From Methylobacterium sp. Leaf118 (GTDB lineage Bacteria > Pseudomonadota > Alphaproteobacteria > Rhizobiales > Beijerinckiaceae): DNA of 64,000 bases. Position numbers and translations under genes: made by a program. The stretch lies in the NCBI RefSeq assembly GCF_920984675.1, contig NZ_CAKLBV010000008.1:1-64000 (forward strand), read 5' to 3'. This document shows positions 17,565 through 27,003 of this stretch, one piece after another. The notes beneath the pieces were generated by a model. The model searched no databases and was not told where the DNA came from. It worked only from the letters and a program-made list of their open reading frames with translations. Each line of letters begins with the position of its first letter. Position 1 is the first letter of the stretch.

Positions 17565-17867
17565 GTGAGAGCGGAGCGCGTCGTCCGTCGACGTGCGGTG
17601 TTCGGCGAGCGGGACTTTGCCGAGCGGGTGATGTGGCGCGTGCCGGTCCCGGTGCCGCCCACCTCCCACGGCTTCGAGGACCGGCCCGTCTCCATCGTGG
17701 ATGGCGCGCGGGTGGTCGGCGTCGACAACGAGCGTGGCAAGGGCGACCATCGTCACGTCGGCGCGGACGAGTGGCCGTCTCGCTTCACGGAGATCGATCG
17801 CCGGCTCGGCGACTTCGTCGAGGCGGTGGAGGCCTGGAGGAGAGATTATGGCAAAGGCGACGACTGA
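17565..17867 (+). CDS. TumE-like toxin (DUF6516 family)
   Basis: A 100-residue protein started by GTG (no ATG in frame). It carries the hallmark [11 protein letters not shown] of the DUF6516/TumE toxins, preceded by [20 protein letters not shown] and followed by [19 protein letters not shown]. It overlaps the ATG of the antitoxin-like gene by 20 bp, as in typical TumE-TumA loci. The toxin frame is open, but the [12 protein letters not shown] stretch looks diverged from the usual SxHxYKYRL pattern, so activity is uncertain. The locus sits between clpS and dacA, and looks like a transferred small island. Confidence 0.7.
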   Translation: MRAERVVRRRAVFGERDFAERVMWRVPVPVPPTSHGFEDRPVSIVDGARVVGVDNERGKGDHRHVGADEWPSRFTEIDRRLGDFVEAVEAWRRDYGKGDD

Positions 17868-18212
17868 GATCGAAATCGGTCGCGATCTGCGCGCTGCGGC
17901 CGGGGACGTCGCCGGGGCCTGAAGGCGGCGCAGGAGGGCCACGCGGTCGCGGGTGACGATCGAATCGTCTTCCGGGATTGGGCCGCACGCTATGCCGTCA
18001 TGACCCCGAAGCGCTCCGAACTGCTGCGCCATCTCCGGCACACGCCCGCGGGCGGCGTGCGCGCGCTCGCCCGGGCTCTCGGCTGCGACGTACGGCGGTT
18101 GCATGAAAATGTGACGGCGCTCGCCGAACTCGGCCTCGTCCTACGCGGCGAGGACGGGCGCCTGTCGAGCGAGATCGATGCGATCACCTCGACCATCCTG
18201 ATCGCGGCCTGA
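17848..18212 (+). pseudogene. TumA-like antitoxin, frameshifted
   Basis: ATG 17848 opens a 24-codon frame ([16 protein letters not shown]) that stops at 17920-17922. The expected remainder continues in another frame: [21 protein letters not shown], then [27 protein letters not shown], a winged helix-turn-helix matching TumA/HVO_A0114-type antitoxins, ending at TGA 18210-18212. Adding one G to the GGGG run at 17914-17917 would restore a single frame of about 120 residues. The HTH part alone could start at ATG 18000 (70 aa). A sequencing error or slippage is possible. Confidence 0.65.
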
Positions 18213-18629
18213 AGGCGACCGTCGCCGCGCCATCCGTGTCGCGATCACGAGGACGGTCCCCCGGCGCCTGCGCCACAACGATGACGCGGCTGAGGGACGA
18301 CGGGGCGATCCCCAGGCGGAGAATGCCGGCCGCAAGCCTATGGAGAGGGATCAGGAGGACGGACGCCTGCTCGGCCAGAATGTTCGAGCGCCGCCTGCGC
18401 CAGCGGCGCATCTGGGCGATCGGCGATCCGCCAAAACTCCTTCACACCCGCTTAACCCCTGAGGCGAAACGACGATCTCCGTTCCATGTTGCACAGCATT
18501 AACGCCCGCGTAACCGCGTCGCGCCTAACCTGACATTCAGAGAGTGCGGAATGCGGCCAGTCCGGCCCTTCCGCGAACGACTGGTGCGAACCGGACCGTG
18601 CGTCCGGTGGTCGAGGCGAAGGTTTCGAG
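18213..18629. other. Intergenic region tumA to dacA
   Basis: 417 bp without a convincing gene. A 75-codon minus-strand frame (18184-18411) has a hydrophobic stretch but no ribosome-binding site or recognisable family. The right half holds a CtrA-like site at 18499-18513 and is the likely dacA promoter region. Confidence 0.5.
18499..18513. promoter_or_regulatory. CtrA-like site upstream of dacA
   Basis: TTAA-CGCCCGC-GTAA is one base off TTAA-N7-TTAA and lies 117 bp upstream of the dacA ATG in the only AT-containing part of the gap. Cell-cycle control of a wall enzyme would make sense, but a single near-match is weak evidence. Confidence 0.35.
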
Positions 18630-20123
18630 ATGCGTCGCGTACAAGGCCGGACCACGGGGTCCCGTGCTGCCGCCGTCGTGCTCCTGACGGCGGGTGTCCT
18701 CACCGCGGCGGTGGCGCCGGCCGAGGCGCGCAAGCGCGGGGGGCACAAGCCCGCGGGGGGCGGCTACAACCCCCCCTTCGCCGCCATGGTCTACGACGTG
18801 AAGTCGGGCCGGACGCTGCACGCGGTCAACGAGGACGCCCTGCGCCATCCGGCCTCGATCACCAAGGTGATGACCCTCTACATGCTGTTCGAGCAGCTCG
18901 AAAAGGGTCGCTACGACCTCGATTCGGAGCTGTCGATCTCGGCCAACGCCGCCAAGCAGCCCCCGTCCAAATTGGGCGTGCGCCCCGGCTCGACCGTCAC
19001 CGTCGAGGAGGCGATCAAGGCCCTCGTCACCAAGTCGGCCAACGACGTGGCCTGCGCCATCGGCGAGAACATCGCCGGCTCCGAGCCGCGCTTTGCCGAG
19101 ATGATGACCCGCAAGGCCCGGTCGCTCGGGATGAGCCGCACCAACTACGCCAATGCCTCGGGTCTCCCCGACCCGGACCAGATCACCACCGCCCGCGACC
19201 TGACGATCCTGGCCCGCGCCATCCAGGACCGCTTCCCGCGCTACTACCGCTATTTCCAGACCCGCTCCTTCGCCTTCCGCGGCCGGACCATCGGCAACCA
19301 CAACCGCCTGCTCGGGACCGTCGAGGGCGTGGACGGCATCAAGACCGGCTACACCCGCGATTCCGGCTTCAACCTGATGACCGCGGCCCGGCTCGGCGAC
19401 CGGCAGATCGTGGCGATCGTGCTCGGCGGAAAATCCGGGGCGAGCCGCGACCGGATCATGGCCGACCTCGTCCGCTCCAGCCTGCCCCGGGCCTATGCCG
19501 GCGCCCGCCAGACCGCCCCGGTGACGGAGGTCGCCGAGCGCGGCCGCCCCGCCGTCATCGCCGAGGCCGGATCGCGCACCCGCACCGAGGTCGCCTCGGC
19601 CGAAGAGGATGATGTGGAGGTCACCTCCTCGACCTCGACCGGCCCGCTCGATATCCGCCCGGCGGCCGCCACGACGACGCCCGGCATGGTCCGCCGTCCC
19701 GGCGCCCAGGCGCTGCCCGGCGCCGCCCAGGCCTATGCCGGCTCCGCGGCCCAGGCGCCGTTCCCGAGTGCGGGCGGGGCGAAGTCGACGGCCCGGCTCC
19801 CCGCCGTCGAAGGCGTCGCCTCCCGCACCGAGGCCCCGCCGAAGGACGCTCGCGCCGAGGGCGCCCGGCCCGTCACGCCGACCCCCTGGGTGATCCAGCT
19901 CGGCGCCATGGACGACGAGGACAAGGCGCGGTCGATCCTCTCCGACGCCCGCAGCCGCACCGGCGCGCTGGCCAAGGCCGCCCCCTACACGGTGCGGGTG
20001 ACCCATGGCGGCACCACCCTCTTCCGGGCCCGCTTCTCGGGCTTTACCGAGCAGGGCGCCGCGCAGGATGCCTGCGCCGCACTGAAGAAGAACGGCTTCA
20101 CCTGCTTCGCGACCCGGAGCTGA
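18630..20123 (+). CDS. D-alanyl-D-alanine carboxypeptidase with SPOR domain
   Basis: A 497-residue periplasmic serine DD-carboxypeptidase (S11, PBP5/6 type) that trims pentapeptide stems. Signal peptide covers residues 1-33. Active-site motifs are SITK (76-79), SAN (136-138) and KTG (238-240). A Pro/Ala-rich linker of about 130 residues leads to a C-terminal SPOR domain (TPWVIQLGAMDDEDKA to the end), which binds denuded septal glycan and should bring the enzyme to the division site. The linker replaces the amphipathic anchor helix of E. coli DacA. A perfect hairpin follows the stop. Confidence 0.92.
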   Translation: MRRVQGRTTGSRAAAVVLLTAGVLTAAVAPAEARKRGGHKPAGGGYNPPFAAMVYDVKSGRTLHAVNEDALRHPASITKVMTLYMLFEQLEKGRYDLDSELSISANAAKQPPSKLGVRPGSTVTVEEAIKALVTKSANDVACAIGENIAGSEPRFAEMMTRKARSLGMSRTNYANASGLPDPDQITTARDLTILARAIQDRFPRYYRYFQTRSFAFRGRTIGNHNRLLGTVEGVDGIKTGYTRDSGFNLMTAARLGDRQIVAIVLGGKSGASRDRIMADLVRSSLPRAYAGARQTAPVTEVAERGRPAVIAEAGSRTRTEVASAEEDDVEVTSSTSTGPLDIRPAAATTTPGMVRRPGAQALPGAAQAYAGSAAQAPFPSAGGAKSTARLPAVEGVASRTEAPPKDARAEGARPVTPTPWVIQLGAMDDEDKARSILSDARSRTGALAKAAPYTVRVTHGGTTLFRARFSGFTEQGAAQDACAALKKNGFTCFATRS

Positions 20124-20142
20124 CCGCTTCCGCCACACGGAT

Positions 20143-20163
20143 CCGGCCCTCGTTCAGGGCCGG
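20143..20163 (+). terminator. Hairpin after dacA
   Basis: CCGGCCCT-CGTTC-AGGGCCGG, a perfect 8-bp stem with a 5-nt loop, 20 bp after the stop codon; no U-tract. Confidence 0.6.
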
Positions 20164-20302
20164 GTGTCACGGCCTCCCCTCGTCCCGGCCGATGCCGTGA
20201 CAGGGGCCGCTCTCCGCGATGCGGGGAGGGGCGACGCGCACGCGCGACCGGGCCGACCAATCCCAAACCCGACTGCCCTCGTCTGACAACGCGCGTGGAG
20301 TT

Positions 20303-20998
20303 CTAGCGATGTCGGTTCACAAGCCTGTCCCGCGCCGCGTTGACGCGCGCGGCCCCCTCGACGCTGCCGCCCTGATCGGGGTGAGCCCGCTTCATCAGCG
20401 ACCGATGAGCCGCGCGGACCTCCTCCAGGGACGCCCCGCGCTGAAGCCCCAGGACCTGATAGGCCTCCTGCTCCGTCATCGCCCCTGGCTTCGCCGGGCG
20501 TCCCGGCCCCGGGTCCGCGTCGCGATCTCGGTCTATACGCCAGCCGGGCTGCCGGCGGTCGAGATACGCCTCTAGCAGGCGCGCGCCCTCCGGATCGCCC
20601 GCGGCGAGCAGCAGCGCCATCTCGGCCAGATCGGCCGGCGGAACCTCCGAAAGGCACCGGCCCGCATAGGCCCCGACGAACAGGCTGCCGTCGGCGGGCG
20701 TGCCGTCGGACAGGAGTTCGAGTTCGACCGAGGCCGTGCGCAGCCTTTGCGGCTGCGGCGCTCCCCGCAATCCCGGAATCCGGCGGAACACGCCGTCGCG
20801 CCCCTCGTGCAGCCAGACGCCGGCCAAGCCGACGACGCCCGCGAGCACGAAGCTGCCCCGCAGGGACAGCAGGAAGGCGGCCGCCAGGGCGGCATAGCCG
20901 GCGAGGCGGCGGGGGGTGAGCCCGAACGGCAGGCGCCCGCCGCGACGGCCGAGCCACCAGAACCCGATGAGCGCGAGGCAGCCGAGGGCGAGGAGCAT
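20303..20998 (-). CDS. Membrane-anchored J-domain protein
   Basis: A 231-residue protein with two or three N-terminal transmembrane helices (LLALGCLALIGFWWL; LAGYAALAAAFLLSL; FVLAGVVGLAGVWL), a central region with ADLAEMALLLAAGDPEGARLLEAYLD, and a C-terminal J domain (about 173-231) containing the HPD triad in MKRAHPDQGG. The order membrane-then-J resembles the mitochondrial Pam18/Tim14 and bacterial DjlC-like proteins. It should stimulate DnaK at the inner membrane; the client is unknown. It lies 57 bp downstream of the HtrA protease on the same strand, a plausible envelope quality-control pair. Confidence 0.85.
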   Translation of the reverse strand: MLLALGCLALIGFWWLGRRGGRLPFGLTPRRLAGYAALAAAFLLSLRGSFVLAGVVGLAGVWLHEGRDGVFRRIPGLRGAPQPQRLRTASVELELLSDGTPADGSLFVGAYAGRCLSEVPPADLAEMALLLAAGDPEGARLLEAYLDRRQPGWRIDRDRDADPGPGRPAKPGAMTEQEAYQVLGLQRGASLEEVRAAHRSLMKRAHPDQGGSVEGAARVNAARDRLVNRHR

Positions 20999-21055
20999 GC
21001 TGCCTCATCGGCTGGTTCGGCCCGCGGGTAAAGCGGGTCTGGGGATCGTGCGTCG

Positions 21056-22276
<1,221 letters not shown>

Positions 22277-22677
22277 GACATCCGCCCGCCGCCGGGCTCG
22301 GCCTTAGCTGTGTCCGGTGTGGCGTCCCGTCAACGAATCCCCGCTTTCCAGAGGCCGGAGCGCTCGTGCGACAGCGCACCGTCGCCGGGAGACATCCCAG
22401 GTAACCAGTTAGTCACTGATTCACACGCAGTGTCGAACGACTGATGAAAAGGCATCGGTGGGCGGGCGTGATCCAATCCTTGGCCAAATCAAGGCAAGGT
22501 TCACGCGAGGAACTGCGACGAAACGGTGACCGTTTGGCCACGAGCACCCGATTTCATCGCAAAACTGCCCCAGAGATGCTTCGATCACACTGGAAGCTCT
22601 CCGCCCTCCGGCCCGCCGACCTTGTTCGTCGGGGCGGACTTCTGCGGACGGATACGGTTCGGAAGGAAGAACAAGAG
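22277..22677. other. Intergenic region with a 15-bp palindrome
   Basis: 401 bp between the divergent protease gene and a small plus-strand gene. No gene is supported. A plus-strand frame runs through the right half, but only its last part (from 22678) has a ribosome-binding site. The palindrome at 22521-22535 is the only clear element. Confidence 0.5.
22521..22535. promoter_or_regulatory. Palindrome, candidate operator
   Basis: AAACGGT-G-ACCGTTT is a perfect 7-bp inverted repeat around one base, 142 bp upstream of the 71-residue gene. It has operator-like symmetry, but I cannot assign a regulator. Confidence 0.4.
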
Positions 22678-22893
22678 ATGGAAACCGAAGCTCTCGAACG
22701 ACCGGCAGACCTCACCATCTGGCGCACCCTGCCGGCCTCGTCGCCGCTGGCGCAGCCCGAGCGTTACGGCACCTTGCGCGAAGCGCTCGCCGCCGCGCGC
22801 GGCGCCCTGCACGATCCGGCCCAGCAGCCCTGGATCATCACGGAGGAGGGCGAGATCCTCTCCCCGAACTGGATCCGCACCTACCTGAATTGA
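22678..22893 (+). CDS. Small protein of unknown function (71 aa)
   Basis: A 71-residue soluble protein preceded by a good ribosome-binding site (GGAAGGAAG, 9 bases from the ATG). It begins METEALERPADLTIWRTLP, has a helix with TLREALAAARGAL, and ends PWIITEEGEILSPNWIRTYLN. The start at 22678 is chosen over longer in-frame options because of this site. No family recognised. The C-terminal pattern resembles small stress-type proteins seen in multiple copies in Methylobacterium genomes, but that is an impression. It converges with the DUF817 gene 4 bp away. Confidence 0.65.
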   Translation: METEALERPADLTIWRTLPASSPLAQPERYGTLREALAAARGALHDPAQQPWIITEEGEILSPNWIRTYLN

Positions 22894-22897
22894 TCGG

Positions 22898-23827
22898 CTA
22901 CGGCGCGACGCGCAGCTTGCCCGCCTCCGGTGCCGGGGCGGCCTCCGGCACCGGCTCCGGCCGGTTGACCAGGGTGACGAGCACGTAGGACACGATCATC
23001 AGCAGGAACCACGAGCCGAGCTTGGCCGCCGAGACCGGCGACCAGCCGGCCGCCTGGTTCGGGTAGAGCCAGACCCGGGCGCCCGTGCCGATGTTCTCGG
23101 CGAACCAGATGAACAGCGAGACCAGCCCGAAGCCGAGGAGAAGCGGCATCGAGCGGTGCACGTGCCAGACCTTGAAGTGGACGACCGTGCGCCCGAACAG
23201 CAGCGCGATGGCCACGAACAGCACCCCGCGCAGGTCGGCCACGTAATGGTGGCTGAAGAAGTTGAGATAGATCGCGCCCGCCAGCGGCAGGGTGAGGGTC
23301 AGCGGCGGGTGCCGGGTGAACCGGAAATCGAACAGCCGCCACACGCGGGCGATGTAGGAGCCGACGCTGGCATACATGAAGCCGGTGAAGAGCGGCACGC
23401 CCGCGATCCGTAAAAGGCTCGCCTCCGGGTAGATCCACGAGCCGGCCGCGGTCTTGAACAGCTCCATCGCCGTCCCGACGAGATGGTAGAGCGCGATGAC
23501 CTTCGCCTCCTCCCAGGTCTCCATGCCGAGGGCCAGGAGCGCGACCTGGATCGCGACGGCCGCCAGCGTCAGGAAGTCGTAGCGCGTCAGCGCCGCGTCC
23601 GTCGGATAGACCAGATAGGTTCCGATCAGGAGCGCGCAGATCAAGCCGGCGAACAGGCAGGCCCAGCCCTGCTTGATCCCGAAGCGCAAGAACTCGTAGG
23701 CGAAGGCCGCCAGCCGTCCCCGCGCCTGCGCCCGCGCGCCGAGCCGCTGCTCCGCCGCGACGAAACCCGCCAGGAACGGCCATGTCCGCGCCGCGCTCGG
23801 GCGCCTCCCTGCTCTCGAAATTCTCAT
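22898..23827 (-). CDS. DUF817 family integral membrane protein
   Basis: A 309-residue protein with seven or eight transmembrane helices. Recognisable DUF817 features are EFLRFGIKQGWACLFAGLI, METWEEAKVIALYHLVGTAMELFK, SWIYPE, FTGFMYASVGSYIARVWRLF and a C-terminal WFAENIGTGARVWLYPNQ. Function of the family is unknown. It is a compact, widely spread family of about 260 residues; the extra N-terminal residues here are Arg/Ala-rich and the true start may lie downstream of ATG 23827. No operon partner: the next plus-strand gene is divergent. Confidence 0.85.
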   Translation of the reverse strand: MRISRAGRRPSAARTWPFLAGFVAAEQRLGARAQARGRLAAFAYEFLRFGIKQGWACLFAGLICALLIGTYLVYPTDAALTRYDFLTLAAVAIQVALLALGMETWEEAKVIALYHLVGTAMELFKTAAGSWIYPEASLLRIAGVPLFTGFMYASVGSYIARVWRLFDFRFTRHPPLTLTLPLAGAIYLNFFSHHYVADLRGVLFVAIALLFGRTVVHFKVWHVHRSMPLLLGFGLVSLFIWFAENIGTGARVWLYPNQAAGWSPVSAAKLGSWFLLMIVSYVLVTLVNRPEPVPEAAPAPEAGKLRVAP

Positions 23828-23965
23828 GCCACGTCGCTCCGCGTGCGCCCGGTCACGCTTCGCCGGCCACCGGAATGGACGAATACGGCGGTTTGGCGTT
23901 GGCTGGGGCCCGAACCGCACCGCAGGCCGTGGGCGGGCGTCGCTCGGGGGAGGGCGGGGGCGGAA

Positions 23966-24466
23966 ATGCGGGCAGGCGAGGGAGAGGATCGGGGCCAGGC
24001 GGTGCGACGCATCGAGCGCGAGCTCGTCCGCCTCGACGGGCTGATCGCGCGGGCCCGGTTCACGCGACACCTGTGGCGCACCCTGCGCGGCGGGGCCGGG
24101 GCCGGGGCGACGCTGCTGGTGCTGCTCAAGGCCAAGATCGCGGCCTCGCTCGGGCTGAAACTCGCCATCGCGGTCGCGGTCGGGCTTGGGCTCGCATGGC
24201 CCGTCGCCGTGCTGGCGCTCGTGTTCCTGATCGGCGCCGGTCTCGCGATCGTGAGCCTCGTCACGGGAGACGGCGACACCAGCGCCAGCGACTTCGATGG
24301 CGCGTGGGAGTGCGGGGGCCAGCGCGAGCGGATGAAGCGGCTCAAGGGCTTGATCGCGCAACGCCGGGCTTGGCTCGCCGCCCCCTCCGGACCGGCGCCG
24401 AGCCCGCGCCGGGACGCGGCCGGGCGCCGTCGCCCCACAGGGGGCCGGCGCCGAAACCGCGGATGA
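23966..24466 (+). CDS. Membrane protein, unknown (166 aa)
   Basis: A 166-residue protein. An N-terminal charged helix (RRIERELVRLDGLIARARFTRHL) precedes two or three hydrophobic helices (GAGATLLVLLKAKIAASLGLK; AIAVAVGLGLAWPVAVLALVF; GAGLAIVSLV). It then has DTSASDFDGAWE, a second charged helix with RMKRLKGLIAQRRAWL, and a basic tail. Repeated RL-xx-LIA-R helices at both ends suggest a coiled-coil or self-association. GTG 24002 is an alternative start. No family recognised; a promoter-like element for the next gene lies 25 bp after the stop. Confidence 0.55.
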   Translation: MRAGEGEDRGQAVRRIERELVRLDGLIARARFTRHLWRTLRGGAGAGATLLVLLKAKIAASLGLKLAIAVAVGLGLAWPVAVLALVFLIGAGLAIVSLVTGDGDTSASDFDGAWECGGQRERMKRLKGLIAQRRAWLAAPSGPAPSPRRDAAGRRRPTGGRRRNRG

Positions 24467-24491
24467 CAGCCGCCTTATGGACAGTAGCCGC

Positions 24492-24519
24492 GTTTGGTGG
24501 CTTGCCTATAATGCCAAAC
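24492..24519 (+). promoter_or_regulatory. TATAAT within an inverted repeat upstream of mcmA
   Basis: GTTTGG (24492-24497) and CCAAAC (24514-24519) form a 6-bp inverted repeat whose 16-bp spacer contains a perfect -10 hexamer TATAAT (24507-24512), 44 bp before the mcmA ATG. No good -35 hexamer is seen at 16-18 bp, which suggests an activated or repressed promoter. Confidence 0.5.
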
Positions 24520-24556
24520 AAAATTTTGCCGTCCTCCGAGACCCCGAGACCGCCGC

Positions 24557-26722
24557 ATGAGCTCCCGGATCCCCGACTTCACCTCGCTCGCCTTCTCGGC
24601 CGATGGGTTCAAGGCGCCGCCCCCGCCGGTGGGCGAGCCCTGGATGACGCCCGAGGGCATCCCGGTGAAGGGATTCTACGGCCCCGAGGATCGCGAGGGG
24701 CTTGAGGGCATCGACTCGTTTCCCGGCCTGCCGCCCTATCTGCGCGGCCCCTATCCGGCGATGTACGTCACCCAGCCCTGGACCATCCGGCAATATGCCG
24801 GCTTCTCCACCGCCGAGGATTCGAACGCCTTCTACCGGCGCAATCTCGCGGCGGGCCAGAAGGGCCTCTCGGTCGCCTTCGATCTCGCGACCCACCGCGG
24901 CTACGATTCGGATCACCCGCGCGTCTCGGGCGATGTCGGCATGGCGGGTGTCGCGATCGATTCGATCTACGACATGCGCACGCTGTTCTCCGGCATCCCG
25001 CTCGACGAGATGACGGTGTCGATGACGATGAATGGCGCGGTGCTGCCGGTGCTCGCGCTCTACATCGTCGCGGCCGAGGAGCAGGGCGTGCCGCCGGAGA
25101 AGCTCGCCGGCACGATCCAGAACGACATTTTGAAAGAGTTCATGGTCCGCAACACCTACATCTATCCCCCCAAGGGATCGATGCGGATCATTTCGGATAT
25201 CTTTGGATATACTTCCAAGAACATGCCGAAGTTCAATTCGATCTCGATCTCCGGCTACCACATGCAGGAGGCCGGGGCGACGCAGGATCTCGAACTCGCC
25301 TACACGCTCGCCGACGGGGTCGAGTACATCAAGGCGGGTCTCGCCGCCGGGCTCACCATCGACCAGTTCGCTCCACGTCTGTCGTTCTTCTGGGCGATCG
25401 GGATGAACTTCTTCATGGAGATCGCCAAGATGCGGGCCGCGCGCCTGATCTGGGCCAAGCTCGTCAAGGAGTTCGATCCGAAATCCGACAAGTCGCTGCC
25501 GCTGCGCACCCACTCGCAGACGAGCGGCTGGTCGCTGACGGCGCAGGACGTGTTCAACAACGTCACCCGCACCTGCATCGAGGCGATGGCGGCGACGCAG
25601 GGCGGGACGCAGTCGCTCCACACCAACGCGCTGGACGAGGCGCTGGCGCTGCCGACCGATTTCTCGGCCCGGATCGCGCGCAACACCCAGCTCTTCCTGC
25701 AGCAGGAGAGCGGCACGACCCGGATCATCGACCCCTGGGGCGGCTCCTACTACGTCGAGCGGCTGACCCACGACATCGCCGCGCGGGCCTGGGAGCATAT
25801 CCGCGAGGTCGAGAGCCTCGGCGGCATGGCGAAGGCCATCGAGGCCGGCATCCCGAAGCTGCGCATCGAGGAGGCGGCGGCCCGCGCCCAGGCGCGGATC
25901 GATTCCGGCCGCCAGACCATCGTCGGCATCAACAAGTACAAGCCCGACGACGAGATGAAGATCGAGCTGTTGCGGGTCGACAACCACAACGTCCGCACGA
26001 TGCAGATCGACAAGCTCAAGCGCCTGCGCGCCGAGCGCAGCCAGGCCGATGTGGATGCAGCGCTCGCGGCGCTCACCCAGGCGGTCGACACGCAGGAGAA
26101 CCTGCTCGAACTGGCGGTCAACGCCGCGCGGGCCAAGGCCACGGTCGGCGAGATCTCGGAGGCGCTGGAGAAGGCCTGGGGCCGCCATCGCGCCGAGATC
26201 CGCTCGATCTCGGGCGTCTACAAGCGGGAGGTGGGCGGCATGTCGCCGGTGGTGGAGAAGGTCCGCGGCCTCGTCGAGGCCTTCGAGGAGAATGACGGGC
26301 GCCGGCCGCGCATCCTGGTCGCCAAGATGGGCCAGGACGGGCATGACCGCGGCCAGAAGGTGATCGCCTCGGCCTTCGCCGATCTCGGCTTCGACGTGGA
26401 TATCGGGCCGCTCTTCGCGACCCCGGCGGAAGCCGCGCGTCAGGCCGTGGAGAACGACGTGCACATCGTCGGCGTCTCCTCGCTGGCGGCCGGCCATCTG
26501 ACGCTCGTGCCGGAGCTGAAGACGGCGCTGACGGAAGAGGGCCGCGACGATGTGATGATCGTGATCGGCGGCGTGATCCCGCCGGGCGATTACGACGCGC
26601 TCTACGCCGCCGGCGCCTCGGCGATCTTCCCGCCGGGCACCGTCATCGCCGAGGCCGCGGTGAAGCTTCTGGGCGAGCTCAACGAGCGCCTCGGCTACGG
26701 CGAGCGGCAGGCGGCGGAATAG
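24557..26722 (+). CDS. mcmA: Methylmalonyl-CoA mutase, large subunit
   Basis: A 721-residue adenosylcobalamin-dependent mutase interconverting (R)-methylmalonyl-CoA and succinyl-CoA. The substrate TIM barrel includes [35 protein letters not shown] and the [11 protein letters not shown] loop. The C-terminal B12 domain has the DxHxxG element DGHDRG with His596, followed by SSLAAGH and [23 protein letters not shown] and length separate it from ethylmalonyl-CoA mutase (about 690 aa). In methylobacteria it serves the ethylmalonyl-CoA pathway, regenerating glyoxylate during C1 and C2 growth. The small subunit is not in this window. Confidence 0.95.
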   Translation: MSSRIPDFTSLAFSADGFKAPPPPVGEPWMTPEGIPVKGFYGPEDREGLEGIDSFPGLPPYLRGPYPAMYVTQPWTIRQYAGFSTAEDSNAFYRRNLAAGQKGLSVAFDLATHRGYDSDHPRVSGDVGMAGVAIDSIYDMRTLFSGIPLDEMTVSMTMNGAVLPVLALYIVAAEEQGVPPEKLAGTIQNDILKEFMVRNTYIYPPKGSMRIISDIFGYTSKNMPKFNSISISGYHMQEAGATQDLELAYTLADGVEYIKAGLAAGLTIDQFAPRLSFFWAIGMNFFMEIAKMRAARLIWAKLVKEFDPKSDKSLPLRTHSQTSGWSLTAQDVFNNVTRTCIEAMAATQGGTQSLHTNALDEALALPTDFSARIARNTQLFLQQESGTTRIIDPWGGSYYVERLTHDIAARAWEHIREVESLGGMAKAIEAGIPKLRIEEAAARAQARIDSGRQTIVGINKYKPDDEMKIELLRVDNHNVRTMQIDKLKRLRAERSQADVDAALAALTQAVDTQENLLELAVNAARAKATVGEISEALEKAWGRHRAEIRSISGVYKREVGGMSPVVEKVRGLVEAFEENDGRRPRILVAKMGQDGHDRGQKVIASAFADLGFDVDIGPLFATPAEAARQAVENDVHIVGVSSLAAGHLTLVPELKTALTEEGRDDVMIVIGGVIPPGDYDALYAAGASAIFPPGTVIAEAAVKLLGELNERLGYGERQAAE

Positions 26723-27003
26723 CCGTCCGGCGCCGTCGGGGTCCCCCGGGCCGCCCTTAAGACTAACATCGGTTGTCCGCTCCCGGGGCCCCGCCCGGGC
26801 CCGAATCCGATAGTGCGGCGCGGCCCCTTCGGCTAAGACTTTCAGCATCGACGGCCCTGCCGTCGCCCATCCTCCGGTTGCACCGGGGGCGGGCGGCCCG
26901 TGGCCGCGGAGGCTCGGCTCGACGCCTCGATTTCGCTTCCCGCCCGCCGCGCCGCGGCGGAAGCGCGGTCCGGCGCGGCCGACGGGGCGAGAGGGGTGGC
27001 GCG

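Noticed and set aside
17848-18212. Programmed frameshifting in tumA
   Set aside because: GGGG followed by CC is a weak slip site, with no downstream hairpin or internal Shine-Dalgarno that I can see; a simple deletion or sequencing error is more likely.
18184-18411. 75-codon minus-strand frame between tumA and dacA
   Set aside because: It has a hydrophobic stretch but no ribosome-binding site or recognisable family, and it overlaps the antitoxin end; it might be a remnant, but I cannot support it.
22444-22677. Extension of the 71-residue gene to an upstream ATG at 22444
   Set aside because: The upstream part is basic and low in coding character; the ATG at 22678 has a strong ribosome-binding site and an operator-like palindrome lies in the extension.
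22321-22677. Possible tRNA or riboswitch in the larger gaps
   Set aside because: I looked for acceptor/TΨC patterns and known riboswitch cores in all gaps longer than 300 bp and saw none; a covariance search would settle it.
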